DNA of 64,000 nucleotides from JAFAMB01 sp963775805 (GTDB lineage: Bacteria; Verrucomicrobiota; Verrucomicrobiia; Chthoniobacterales; JAFAMB01): assembly GCA_963775805.1 (NCBI GenBank), contig CAVZKG010000001.1:2108001-2172000 (forward strand). The letters are read 5' to 3'. Each line of letters starts with the position of its first letter. The stretch's first letter is position 1. Both the position numbers and the translations under genes were made by a program. The notes below the pieces were generated by a model. The model worked only from the letters and a program-made list of their open reading frames with translations. It was not told where the DNA came from and made no database searches. Positions 26,333 to 34,631 of this stretch are shown here, one piece after another.

Positions 26333-27757
26333 TCAAGTTCCCGAGGCCGTCGATACATTACGCCCTGCGTACAACGCCTGTAGCGCCTTATCGAGGAGTT
26401 CCTTCGACGGGCTTGAACGACGGTAGTCGACCGCTGCCCGGCGACTCAAAGAAAAAGCAGGTTCCGCACTCTGACCCAGGGCCGGCAAAAAGACGATCTC
26501 TGGCGAGGGTGAATTCTCCCGGACGGACCGCAAGAATTCAACAACGGTCATATCTGTTCCATCTCGAGCGAGGAGATCGAGAAGCACCACATCGATATCG
26601 GTGTTCATTTTCACGCGCGCTTCTTCGCAGGAGCCGGCCGTCAAAACTCGCCATCCGGCGCCTCTCAGGTAAGCAGCATTGAGCTCACGCGTCTCAGGTT
26701 TGTCATCCAACAAGAGTGCGGTGGCAACCAACGGCAATTCACTAACCGTCGACGACCTTCTCGAAGAGATCTGCGTAACCGGCAACACGTCGATGCTGCC
26801 GATTGTCTCCGCGATAGGATGTGCGCTAAGGTCAGCGCTTTGGTGGACGTTCCACTCAGCCAGCAGTCCAATCATCGCCGTCATGACTGCCCCGATCAAC
26901 AGCGCCGGGAGCCCCGAGCTAAGCAGCATGAAAACGCTGAGCGGTAGCGGTATCCGAGCCAGAAACAGGGCCAGAAAACAACCACACCCGAGCATCAGAA
27001 TCGAGACCGTGCCCATGAGATGCATCGGGCGCTGTCTGAAATTCTGCAGGAAAAAAACGGTCCACATATCCAAGAACCCGCGGATGAATCTCTTAAATCC
27101 ATATTTGCTCTGTCCATGCAGTCGCGGATGATGCTTCACGGCGATTTCGGCAGTCCGAAACCCCTGCATCGCCGCCAACGACGGAACCATCCGATGCATC
27201 TCCCCATACATCGGCACCGTTTCAACTACCTGGCGCCGGTAGGACTTGAATCCACAATTATGGTCATGCAATTCAACTTTGTTAACCCGGCTCAGAATAA
27301 AGTTAAATATCCGGCTGGGTAACACCTTGTGCCATGGATCGTGCCGATCTCGTTTCCAGCCCGTCACGACGTCGAACCCTTCACCCATTTTTTCCAGGAA
27401 CCGCGGAATCTCCTCCGGATCATCCTGCAAATCAGCGTCCATCGTGAAGACAATATCTCCCCTGGACACCTTCCACCCGGCCGCCAATGCAGCCGCCTTG
27501 CCAGCGTTGCATCGGAATCGGATCCCTTTTACATGCTCCGCATTTTCAGCGGCAAGCTGCCGGATCTCACTCCAGCTCGCATCCGTGCTTCCGTCATCAA
27601 CGAATATGACTTCCCATTGGTCAGTCACCTTCGCTGCCTCAACTGCTATTCCACGGAAAAGATCAGCAATTGTTGCTTGCTCATCTTTAACCGGGATCAC
27701 AAACGCCAGAGATGGCTTTTGAGTACTAGCGACCATACTACTCACTACGTAAGACAT
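26333..27757 (-). CDS. GT2 polyprenyl-phosphate glycosyltransferase fused to a degenerate receiver domain
   Basis: 474 residues. Residues 14-240 are a DPM1/DPG-synthase-like GT2 domain: LAFVIPVKDEQATIADL, VIFVDDGSTDASW, the DAD motif at 107-109, HDHNCGFKSYRR and HPRLHGQSKYG. Two membrane helices follow (about 247-300). Residues 344-470 resemble a response-regulator receiver: acidic pair Asp351-Asp352, candidate phospho-acceptor Asp394 in VVLLDLLARDG. The conserved Thr is replaced (FLPAL) and the conserved Lys of the K-P motif appears as Ser (DYRRSSP), so phosphorylation is doubtful. It is the first gene of the operon. Such enzymes charge a polyprenyl phosphate with a sugar, which would feed the GT39-like enzyme. 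Confidence 0.88.
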   Translation of the reverse strand: MSYVVSSMVASTQKPSLAFVIPVKDEQATIADLFRGIAVEAAKVTDQWEVIFVDDGSTDASWSEIRQLAAENAEHVKGIRFRCNAGKAAALAAGWKVSRGDIVFTMDADLQDDPEEIPRFLEKMGEGFDVVTGWKRDRHDPWHKVLPSRIFNFILSRVNKVELHDHNCGFKSYRRQVVETVPMYGEMHRMVPSLAAMQGFRTAEIAVKHHPRLHGQSKYGFKRFIRGFLDMWTVFFLQNFRQRPMHLMGTVSILMLGCGCFLALFLARIPLPLSVFMLLSSGLPALLIGAVMTAMIGLLAEWNVHQSADLSAHPIAETIGSIDVLPVTQISSRRSSTVSELPLVATALLLDDKPETRELNAAYLRGAGWRVLTAGSCEEARVKMNTDIDVVLLDLLARDGTDMTVVEFLRSVRENSPSPEIVFLPALGQSAEPAFSLSRRAAVDYRRSSPSKELLDKALQALYAGRNVSTASGT

Positions 27758-28434
27758 GCAGCCTCCGAGTCAGAACACTCGAGACATTGACCAACTTTCG
27801 CGACCAACAACTTCATTGGCCCGCTGATAATGCTTTTGTGTTCGCGTTCCCTTTCCTCATTCCGTTGCCTAATTCCTTGTCCGGCAGAGCTGGTACCTAG
27901 AACTGACAGGCACCCGACAAAGCAAATGCCGTTCCGCACACACTCCAAACGGATCTTTTTTTGTCATTTCGGCAAATTATCCATTTACCGAGGGAAAACC
28001 CAAAAATGATGCCGCCTCATCTGAGGCGGATACCGGTTAAAACCAAGCGTCGCTCACCGGAGAGCGAGCCGAATTGAACGATTTACGCCATCCGCATTGT
28101 TTATTTTGAGACCCGAACCGAGACTCTCAAGAGTGACAATCAACGAATCATTGCCAGCGACTGAGGTCATCACACATATTAGTTAATTACTATCGCTTCG
28201 CACTCCGATACTGACGCTTCTGTCAGCCTATCGTGAATCCCAACCTTCCCGAAATACTAACATCAACTAATAATGCTATTATTTTGCCCATGCTTCTTTG
28301 ACGCGTTCTTCTTTTGGAAATTCAAACTTCGAGTTCGCTTGCAACAAGCTTTTTCAGGCAGAGTTTCTGCCGTAAAATCGTTATCAATTATTTCGCAAAT
28401 CGCGATTCCCGAATCGTAAAGCGCTCCGTTTCGA
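27758..28434. other. 677-bp intergenic region, leader of the glycan operon
   Basis: No gene is seen. It holds hairpins at 28012-28029 (CCGCCTC/GAGGCGG, loop 4), about 28051-28066 (CGCTC/GAGCG) and about 28211-28226 (CTGAC/GTCAG), spread over the area upstream of the GT2 gene and the end of the DUF3597 gene. The first two lie 255-310 bp before the GT2 start, so a long structured 5' leader is possible. I could not match it to a known riboswitch. Confidence 0.5.
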
Positions 28435-28704
28435 TCAGCTGAGAAGTTCCGGAGGAACTTTCTCACCGTTTTCGGCTAACTTTGTCAACACTTTCTTGTG
28501 CGGCCAAATGTTCATCGAAGCCGAATCGTTTGGATCGCCGGTGTAATAAAGCTCTGCGGCTAATTCTTTCCGGGCAGCAAAACTGCTTTCTATCCCGACG
28601 AGTTTCATGAGGTCCACGATCGCGGCACTGGGACCGGCTGCTGCCACTGCTGGAGCAGACGCGAGCGCGAATATTTTCGACATAAGGTTCGTGCACATTC
28701 CCAT
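28435..28704 (-). CDS. DUF3597 protein, short form
   Basis: 89 residues. The C-terminal 60 residues match the family closely: AAIVDLMKLVGIESSFAARKELA, ELYYTGDPNDSASMNIWPHKKV and TKLAENGEKVPPELL. The usual protein is about 130 residues; the N-terminal part between MSKIF and IVDLMK is shortened here by roughly 40 residues and replaced by an Ala-rich stretch. The function of DUF3597 is unknown. The domain resembles a small helical LysM-neighbour type fold and is often in stress-related genomic settings. Start could be the ATG at 28704 or at 28683. Confidence 0.8.
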   Translation of the reverse strand: MGMCTNLMSKIFALASAPAVAAAGPSAAIVDLMKLVGIESSFAARKELAAELYYTGDPNDSASMNIWPHKKVLTKLAENGEKVPPELLS

Positions 28705-28744
28705 ATGCCAAGATTTTTAACCCGGCTTATGCGACGTTGGCAAA

Positions 28745-29167
28745 TTATTCACCCAGCCTTCGTTTATCGAAGGCTTCACGCGCTTTCAAAACCTGCGCAA
28801 CATTGGCTTCGGCCCAGCGGCAAAGGTCTTCAACTTTTTTCACAAGCGAATCACCCAAAGGCGTCAGCGAGTATTCAACTTTCGGCGGGACGCTGGCGTA
28901 AAGCTTTCGCGTGACCAATCCATCCCGCTCGAGGTCGCGGAGTGTGGATGTCAGCATTTTCTGGCTGATTCCGTCAATCGCGCGCCGCAGCTCCGCAAAG
29001 CGCAGTGTGCCATCTGCCAGTCGGACCACAATCAGAACCGCCCATTTGTCCGCAAGGTGATCGATTATGAGCCGCGAGGGACAGGCGCGATCGTAAACGC
29101 TGCCCAGACCGTGATGCGCGGATTTCTCTCCAGTTGTACGCTTTCGCGAAAGTGCATTGCTGACCAT
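28745..29167 (-). CDS. HxlR-family transcriptional regulator
   Basis: 140 residues, winged helix. The pattern is complete: ACPSRLIIDHLADKWAVLIVVRLADGTLRFAELRRAIDGISQKMLTSTLRDLERDGLVTRKLYASVPPKVEYSLTPLGDSLVKKVEDLCRWAE. Shortly, the Cys-Pro at the start of the domain is the position that senses oxidants or aldehydes in some relatives. It is divergent from the RND efflux genes, with two matching candidate sites in between, so it probably controls that pump. Confidence 0.9.
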   Translation of the reverse strand: MVSNALSRKRTTGEKSAHHGLGSVYDRACPSRLIIDHLADKWAVLIVVRLADGTLRFAELRRAIDGISQKMLTSTLRDLERDGLVTRKLYASVPPKVEYSLTPLGDSLVKKVEDLCRWAEANVAQVLKAREAFDKRRLGE

Positions 29168-29296
29168 GGAAATCTAGTTTAATTAACGACTCGAAGAAAT
29201 ATCTGCGATCCGATTGATTTGAGTGTCCTGCAGAAGAGGACGCATACGTTCGTTCCTTGAACTGTTGAAAATTAGATTGTCCATAATTTCTGCGAG

Positions 29297-29370
29297 TGGT
29301 TTCCAAAAGGTTACCTACTCTCCTTGAGGTGCCTTCTTGCCAATAGTGGCTTGGTATCCTAAAGGTACCA
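29297..29370. promoter_or_regulatory. Two candidate operator sites between the HxlR gene and the RND operon
   Basis: TGGTTTCCAAAAGGTTACC (29297-29315) and TGGTATCCTAAAGGTACCA (29352-29370) match at most positions over their first 15 bases. The second is a near-palindrome with TGGTA/TACCA arms. They lie 55 bp apart, about five helical turns, upstream of the adaptor gene, as expected for two dimers of the HxlR regulator. Confidence 0.5.
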
Positions 29371-29470
29371 TATAACAAACAATCGTTTCTGGATTTTGTA
29401 CATGAAAATGTTTGATCACGGCCGAACCGACAAGACGCTCGCCCAGTCCAAATCGTCGGCCAGCTATCGC

Positions 29471-30730
29471 ATGGTTCCAACTCAAGACCGTCCGTTGACT
29501 CTTGTCCGCCAATTCGCTCTTAACTGGCGCGTTTTTGTCGTGTGCGCCATCGCGCTTTGGCTGACAGCCTGCAGCAAGCCGCAGTCGGCAGCACAAGGGT
29601 TTCCTCCCGCGGAGGTGACAGTCAGCAAGCCGGTCCAGAAGGAGGTCGAGAACTGGAATGAATTCACCGGACGAACCGCGGCTGTCAACCTAGTCAATAT
29701 CACTGCACGCGTTAGCGGTTATATCGTCAGTATTCCCTTCAAGGAAGGGGATATTGTGCACAAAGGAGATCTGCTATTCCAGATCGACCCACGTCCGTAT
29801 CAGGATGCGTATGATCAGGCTGTTGGTCAGCTGAAACAGGCAGAAGCCAATCAGGAACTGCAAAATGTGACTTTCGAGCGGCAGGATCACCTTCGACAAA
29901 CCGGGGTCATCGCGAAAGAGGACTACGACACCGCAGTTTCTAACAAGAGTCAGGCTGCAGCGCAGGTGATCTCGGCTCAGGCTGCGGTAAATTCCGCCCA
30001 GCTCAATCTCGAGTTCACCCACGTAACTTCGCCGATTGATGGACGCGTCAGCCGCCAACTGGTGAACATCGGAAACCTGGTCCAGGCGGATTCAACTCAA
30101 TTGACCACAGTCGTCAGCATCGATCCAATCTATGCATATTTCAGCGTGGATGAACTCGCGGCTTTGACCTATCAGCGACTGGTCCTGGAAGGAAAGCTCG
30201 CCAACACGCAGGACGGGAAGGCGCCTGTCTACCTGCAGTTACAGGATGAAACTGCATTCCCTCACGCGGGAACAATCGATTTTTCGGATAACACGTTCGA
30301 TTCATCCACAGGCACGCGCCTGCTTCGAGCAACCTTTGCAAATGCGGATGGATTTCTGATACCGGGAAGCTTTGTCAGGGTCCGATTGGCGTCCAGCCCG
30401 AGATATAATGCGCTTCTAGTTGCCGATCGCGCCATCGGCTCAGATCAGGATCAGAACTTCGTCTATGTCGTAGACTCGAAGAACATCGCGCAACAGCGCC
30501 ACGTCACCACAGGACAACTGGCAGACGGCCTGCGGGTGGTCAAGACTGGGCTCAAGCCGGACGATGTGGTCATTATCAACGGAATCATCAAAGTGCGCCC
30601 CAATAGCCCTGTGAAGCCGCAACAGGGATCGATGGAGCAATTCAGCTCAAACGATCTTTCGATTCCGGTCACGGAGTCGAAATCGACCGCCGCATCGAGC
30701 GGCGTCGACTCCAACAAGGCAACGCGTTAA
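29471..30730 (+). CDS. RND efflux periplasmic adaptor lipoprotein (AcrA/MexA type)
   Basis: 419 residues from ATG 29471, which leaves a signal of normal length ending in the lipobox LTAC (Cys34); earlier starts at 29396 (TTG) or 29402 (ATG) would add up to 25 residues. Domains follow the family order: ITARVSGYIVSIPFKEGDIVHKGDLLFQIDPRPY, coiled coil to about 160, then VTSPIDGRVSRQLVNIGNLVQ, barrel YAYFSVDELAAL, and the membrane-proximal part. It forms a tripartite pump with the next gene, 19 bp downstream. No TolC-type gene follows, so the outer channel must come from elsewhere. Confidence 0.92.
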   Translation: MVPTQDRPLTLVRQFALNWRVFVVCAIALWLTACSKPQSAAQGFPPAEVTVSKPVQKEVENWNEFTGRTAAVNLVNITARVSGYIVSIPFKEGDIVHKGDLLFQIDPRPYQDAYDQAVGQLKQAEANQELQNVTFERQDHLRQTGVIAKEDYDTAVSNKSQAAAQVISAQAAVNSAQLNLEFTHVTSPIDGRVSRQLVNIGNLVQADSTQLTTVVSIDPIYAYFSVDELAALTYQRLVLEGKLANTQDGKAPVYLQLQDETAFPHAGTIDFSDNTFDSSTGTRLLRATFANADGFLIPGSFVRVRLASSPRYNALLVADRAIGSDQDQNFVYVVDSKNIAQQRHVTTGQLADGLRVVKTGLKPDDVVIINGIIKVRPNSPVKPQQGSMEQFSSNDLSIPVTESKSTAASSGVDSNKATR

Positions 30731-30749
30731 GTGGGAAAGGAGTAACCGC

Positions 30750-33700
30750 ATGAAGTTGTCCCATTTCTTTATCGACCGTCCAATCTTCGCGATCGTGGTC
30801 TCGATCGTCACGGTCTTGCTCGGAGTGATCGCCTATCTGACTCTACCGGTTGCACAGTATCCAGAGATTGCGCCTCCCACGGTCGTGGTTCAAGCGCGGT
30901 ATCCGGGAGCTGATCCGCAGACTCTGGCCGAAACCGTCGCGGAACCGATCGAACAGCAGGTTAACGGCGTGGAAAACATGTTGTACATGTCCTCGGTTTC
31001 CGCCGTTGACGGAACGATGCAGTTGACGGTGACGTTTAAGCTCGGGACTGACCCGAACATTGCGCAGGTGCTTGTTCAGAACCGAGTTGCGATCGCGGAG
31101 CCTCAACTCCCGGTAGAGGTTAGAAATATCGGCGTCACAACCCAGAAACAGTCGCCCGACATTTTAATGGCGATCGGGCTCACTTCCAAGAATAACACCT
31201 ACTCCCCGCTCTACCTAAGCAACTACGCTTACACGCAGATGGAGGACTCCCTTGCACGAATCGAAGGTGTTGGAAACGTGCAGCTCTTTGGTGCGCAGCC
31301 CTATAGTATGCGCATCTGGTTAAATCCGGACCTGATGTTTTCCCGCGGCTTGACCGCCGACGATGTGGTAAACGCGATCACGGCACAGAATATTCAGGTC
31401 GCTCCAGGAAGTCTCGGTGCGGAACCAGCGCGTCCCAAGACAGAGTTCCAATTGATCCTGAATACGAAAGGCCGTCTCGTCACTCCGGCAGAATTTTCGA
31501 AAATCCTTCTGAAGCGAGGTTCCAATGGTCAATTGGTATACCTTGGCGACGTGGGGAAGGTGGAACTGGGTGGCCAGAGCTACACCAGCACGACTTACCA
31601 GGATGGTACGATTCCGGCCGTTGCACTTGGAATTTTTCAGTTACCTGGCTCGAATGAGTTGAAAACGGCGGCCCTCGTCAAAAAAACACTTGCCGAGATG
31701 GCGAAATCGTTTCCTGCCGGCATGGAGTATTCGATCCCCTACGATCCCACCCTTTTTACTCAGCAGTCGATTGACGCTGTCTACGAGACGCTTCGGGACG
31801 CTGTGATTCTGGTGGTGATCGTCGTAATGGTGTTTCTCCAGTCCTGGAGAATCGCCTTGATTCCACTAATCGCGGTGCCGGTCTCTTTGATTGGGACGCT
31901 AGCGGTAATGGCACCGATGGGCTTTTCGCTGAACTCCCTCTCTTTATTCGGCTTGGTGCTGGCCATCGGTATTGTCGTCGATGACGCCATCGTGGTGGTG
32001 GAAAACGTGGAGCGGTGGATCGAGCATGGCTTGTCTCCGAAAGAGGCGACCCGCAAAGCGATGGACGAAGTGGGCGGAGCCATCATCTCGATTGCCATTG
32101 TGTTAACGGCAGTGTTCGTGCCGACGGCGCTTGTCAGCGGGATCAGCGGCCAGTTCTATCGCCAGTTCGCGCTGACGATCGCAATCGCGACCCTCATTTC
32201 AGCGTTCAACTCGCTCACGCTGAGCCCTGCGTTGGCCGCCCTATTGATCAAGCCAGGACATGCAAAGAAGGATTTACTGACCCGACTGATCGACGCCTTG
32301 CTGGGCTGGTTCTTTAAATTGTTCAACCGGACGTTCGAAATCGGCATCAGCGCGTACGGCGCTATCGTCCACCGCCTGCTTCGATTGAGCGCGCTGGTGC
32401 TGATCGTTTACGTCGGCTTGATCTTTCTCACTGGAACGCTGTTTCAGAAAGTTCCGGCGGGGTTTATTCCGCAGATGGATCAGGGTTACCTGATCGTGTT
32501 CGCTCAATTACCAGACGGCGCTTCTTTGCAACGAAATGACGATGTTCGCCGACGGATCGGTGAGATCGGAAAGACCATTCCTGGAGTGGAACTCACATTT
32601 GCCATCGAAGGGTTGTCGATTCTTGATTCGACGATCAAATCCAATGCACTCACTGTATTCTTTCCGCTCAAGCCATTTAGCGAACGCATCGGCCATCCGG
32701 ATCAATCCGCGACGGCAATTGTTGGGAAATTGCAGAACGCTTTTTCATCCATTCAGGACGCATTCGTAATCGCGATCCAGCCTCCTTCGGTCCGCGGAAT
32801 GGGAAACGCAGGCGGTTTCCAGCTTGAGATTGAAGATCGCAAAAACGCAGGTCTCACCGCGCTCCAGCAGGCCACCGATGCGGTCACAGCGGCAGCCAAT
32901 ACGGAGCCGGGTCTCAGCGGAGTCTTTACGACTTACCGTTCCCAGGTACCGCAGCTTTTCCTGAATATCGATCGCGAAAAAGTACAGACATTGGATGTCC
33001 CGATCAGCTCGGTGTTTAACACTTTGCAGACTTACCTCGGCACGAATTACGTCAACGATTTCAATTTCATCGGGCGCACCTACCAAGTGAACGTGCAGGG
33101 CGAGGCTCCTTTTCGCGGGGAGCCGAGTCAGATCCTGCGGATGTACACGCGGAACAACTCGGGTGGAATGGTTCCCCTGGGGAGTTTAATGGACATCAAG
33201 CGAATCAACGGTCCGGACACGGTCGGCCACTACAATGTCTACCCAGCAGCTCTAATCCAGGGGGGGACGATCCCCGGAGTCAGTTCGGGGCAGGCAATCG
33301 AGAAGATGGAAAGGATAGCCCGGGAAAATCTTCCAAGCCAGTTTGCGTACGAGTGGACGCAACTCACCTACCAACAAGTCTCGGAAGGGAACACGGCTAT
33401 CATTATTTTCCCGCTTTGCGTTCTCTTCGTATTTCTCGCTTTGGCTGCTCAATATGAAAGCTGGTCCTTACCACTGGCTGTCATACTGATTGTCCCGATG
33501 TGCTTGTTGTCAGCGATGACCGGCGTCTTTCTGCGAGGTCAGGATAACAATATTTTCACGCAGATCGGCTTTATCGTGCTTGTCGGACTCGCATGTAAAA
33601 ATGCGATCTTGATCGTCGAGTTCGCCAAGCAACAAGTCCAGACCGGCCAGGACCGGATCGAAGCGGCAGCGGAAGCTGCGAGACTTCGACTCCGGCCGAT

Positions 33701-33974
33701 CCTCATGACATCATTCGCGTTTATCCTGGGCGTGCTGCCACTGGTGATCGCAAGAGGAGCGGGAGCCGAGATGGATCAGGCACTCGGGACAGCCGTTTTT
33801 GCCGGAATGATCGGTGTCACCTTTTTCGGGATCTTTTTTACTCCGGTCTTTTTCTCGTTGATCATGAAGTTCTTTGGCGAAAGACCGGAAGGTAAGCGGG
33901 GAAAACGTTCTCGGAAGCAAACCGATTCGACCGATCGGGAAGAAAGCCAGGAGGGGTTGGTTACCAAGCAGTGA
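30750..33974 (+). CDS. RND efflux transporter, HAE1 family (AcrB/MexB type)
   Basis: 1074 residues with an ATG preceded by AAAGGAG. The N-terminal MKLSHFFIDRPIFAIVVSIV is typical. Proton-relay residues are present: the Asp pair in GIVVDDAIVVVENVERW and the Lys in VGLACKNAILIVEFAK. Twelve membrane segments and two periplasmic loops of the usual size; ARYPGADPQTLAETVAEPIEQQVNGVENMLYMSS starts the porter domain. It should export lipophilic drugs or other amphiphiles. The tail after KFFGERPEGKRG is Lys/Arg/Glu-rich and varies in the family. Probably regulated by the HxlR protein. Confidence 0.95.
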   Translation: MKLSHFFIDRPIFAIVVSIVTVLLGVIAYLTLPVAQYPEIAPPTVVVQARYPGADPQTLAETVAEPIEQQVNGVENMLYMSSVSAVDGTMQLTVTFKLGTDPNIAQVLVQNRVAIAEPQLPVEVRNIGVTTQKQSPDILMAIGLTSKNNTYSPLYLSNYAYTQMEDSLARIEGVGNVQLFGAQPYSMRIWLNPDLMFSRGLTADDVVNAITAQNIQVAPGSLGAEPARPKTEFQLILNTKGRLVTPAEFSKILLKRGSNGQLVYLGDVGKVELGGQSYTSTTYQDGTIPAVALGIFQLPGSNELKTAALVKKTLAEMAKSFPAGMEYSIPYDPTLFTQQSIDAVYETLRDAVILVVIVVMVFLQSWRIALIPLIAVPVSLIGTLAVMAPMGFSLNSLSLFGLVLAIGIVVDDAIVVVENVERWIEHGLSPKEATRKAMDEVGGAIISIAIVLTAVFVPTALVSGISGQFYRQFALTIAIATLISAFNSLTLSPALAALLIKPGHAKKDLLTRLIDALLGWFFKLFNRTFEIGISAYGAIVHRLLRLSALVLIVYVGLIFLTGTLFQKVPAGFIPQMDQGYLIVFAQLPDGASLQRNDDVRRRIGEIGKTIPGVELTFAIEGLSILDSTIKSNALTVFFPLKPFSERIGHPDQSATAIVGKLQNAFSSIQDAFVIAIQPPSVRGMGNAGGFQLEIEDRKNAGLTALQQATDAVTAAANTEPGLSGVFTTYRSQVPQLFLNIDREKVQTLDVPISSVFNTLQTYLGTNYVNDFNFIGRTYQVNVQGEAPFRGEPSQILRMYTRNNSGGMVPLGSLMDIKRINGPDTVGHYNVYPAALIQGGTIPGVSSGQAIEKMERIARENLPSQFAYEWTQLTYQQVSEGNTAIIIFPLCVLFVFLALAAQYESWSLPLAVILIVPMCLLSAMTGVFLRGQDNNIFTQIGFIVLVGLACKNAILIVEFAKQQVQTGQDRIEAAAEAARLRLRPILMTSFAFILGVLPLVIARGAGAEMDQALGTAVFAGMIGVTFFGIFFTPVFFSLIMKFFGERPEGKRGKRSRKQTDSTDREESQEGLVTKQ

Positions 33975-34087
33975 CCCGCGCGAACGTCAATTTTCGCAAG
34001 GCCTACAGCACTTATCGCGCAAATTGACAAACGGCTTGCAAGCGTAATCCAGACCGTGTAGCACCAATTGGCTGTTGTGAAACGCCG

Positions 34088-34462
34088 ATGAAATCCCGGT
34101 TTGCAGCGTTATTGTGTGCAATGGCCTTATTCCAGTTTCTGGGAGGTCATTGGGCTGTTTTGCAAGCCACGGCTTGGGTCGGCATGCTCGTCAAGTATTC
34201 GGAAGCCGAAGGGATGAAAGCCGGGATCGTCAAAACGTTCGACGGACAACATCCCTGCGACCTCTGTCTGAGTATTGCGAAGCACAAACAGGCAGAGAAA
34301 AAGCAAGATTCGCAAACCGCCGGTGCCAAGATATACTTGGTTGCCCAGGAGCAGCGTAGCACGCTCCAACCGCCTCACTATTCCTGGCGACTAACGACCA
34401 AGATCGAATTGCTTTTCAGCTGCGATAGCAGTCCCCCGGTCCCCCCTCCCCGAATGGCCTGA
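34088..34462 (+). CDS. Small exported protein with HPCDLC motif, copper-group partner
   Basis: 124 residues. N-terminal hydrophobic signal or anchor (FAALLCAMALFQFLGGHWAVLQATAW). The motif TFDGQHPCDLCLSIAKHKQAEKK has a CxxC with a preceding His, a likely metal-binding site. I recall small proteins of this layout next to copper genes in Verrucomicrobia and Planctomycetes, but no tested function. It stands ahead of the outer-membrane candidate, CopC and CopD, in the same direction. Confidence 0.7.
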   Translation: MKSRFAALLCAMALFQFLGGHWAVLQATAWVGMLVKYSEAEGMKAGIVKTFDGQHPCDLCLSIAKHKQAEKKQDSQTAGAKIYLVAQEQRSTLQPPHYSWRLTTKIELLFSCDSSPPVPPPRMA

Positions 34463-34495
34463 AAGCTAGCCCCGACGAACGTCGGCCTCTTTAAG

Positions 34496-34524
34496 CGTAT
34501 TTCTTACGGCTCGTAGGAAATACG
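34496..34524 (+). terminator. Hairpin after the CDLC gene
   Basis: CGTATTTCTTACG pairs with CGTAGGAAATACG around a 3-nt loop (one mismatch in 13). A weaker hairpin, CCGAC/GTCGG, lies at 34472-34485. Both are within 65 bp of the stop. There is no T tract, so termination is only likely. Confidence 0.45.
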
Positions 34525-34631
34525 AGCTAGTTCGATTTCAGTTATGCTTCCAAGGAAGTCTTGGAAGGCCTCCATTGAACCGAAAGCCGCGCAGCCTCAT
34601 TGCCGGCTTCCACATCCCAAGGTAATTCAAA

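Noticed and set aside
27758..28100. Riboswitch (c-di-GMP or cobalamin type) upstream of the glycan operon
   Set aside because: Hairpins are present, but I could not match the conserved bases of either class.
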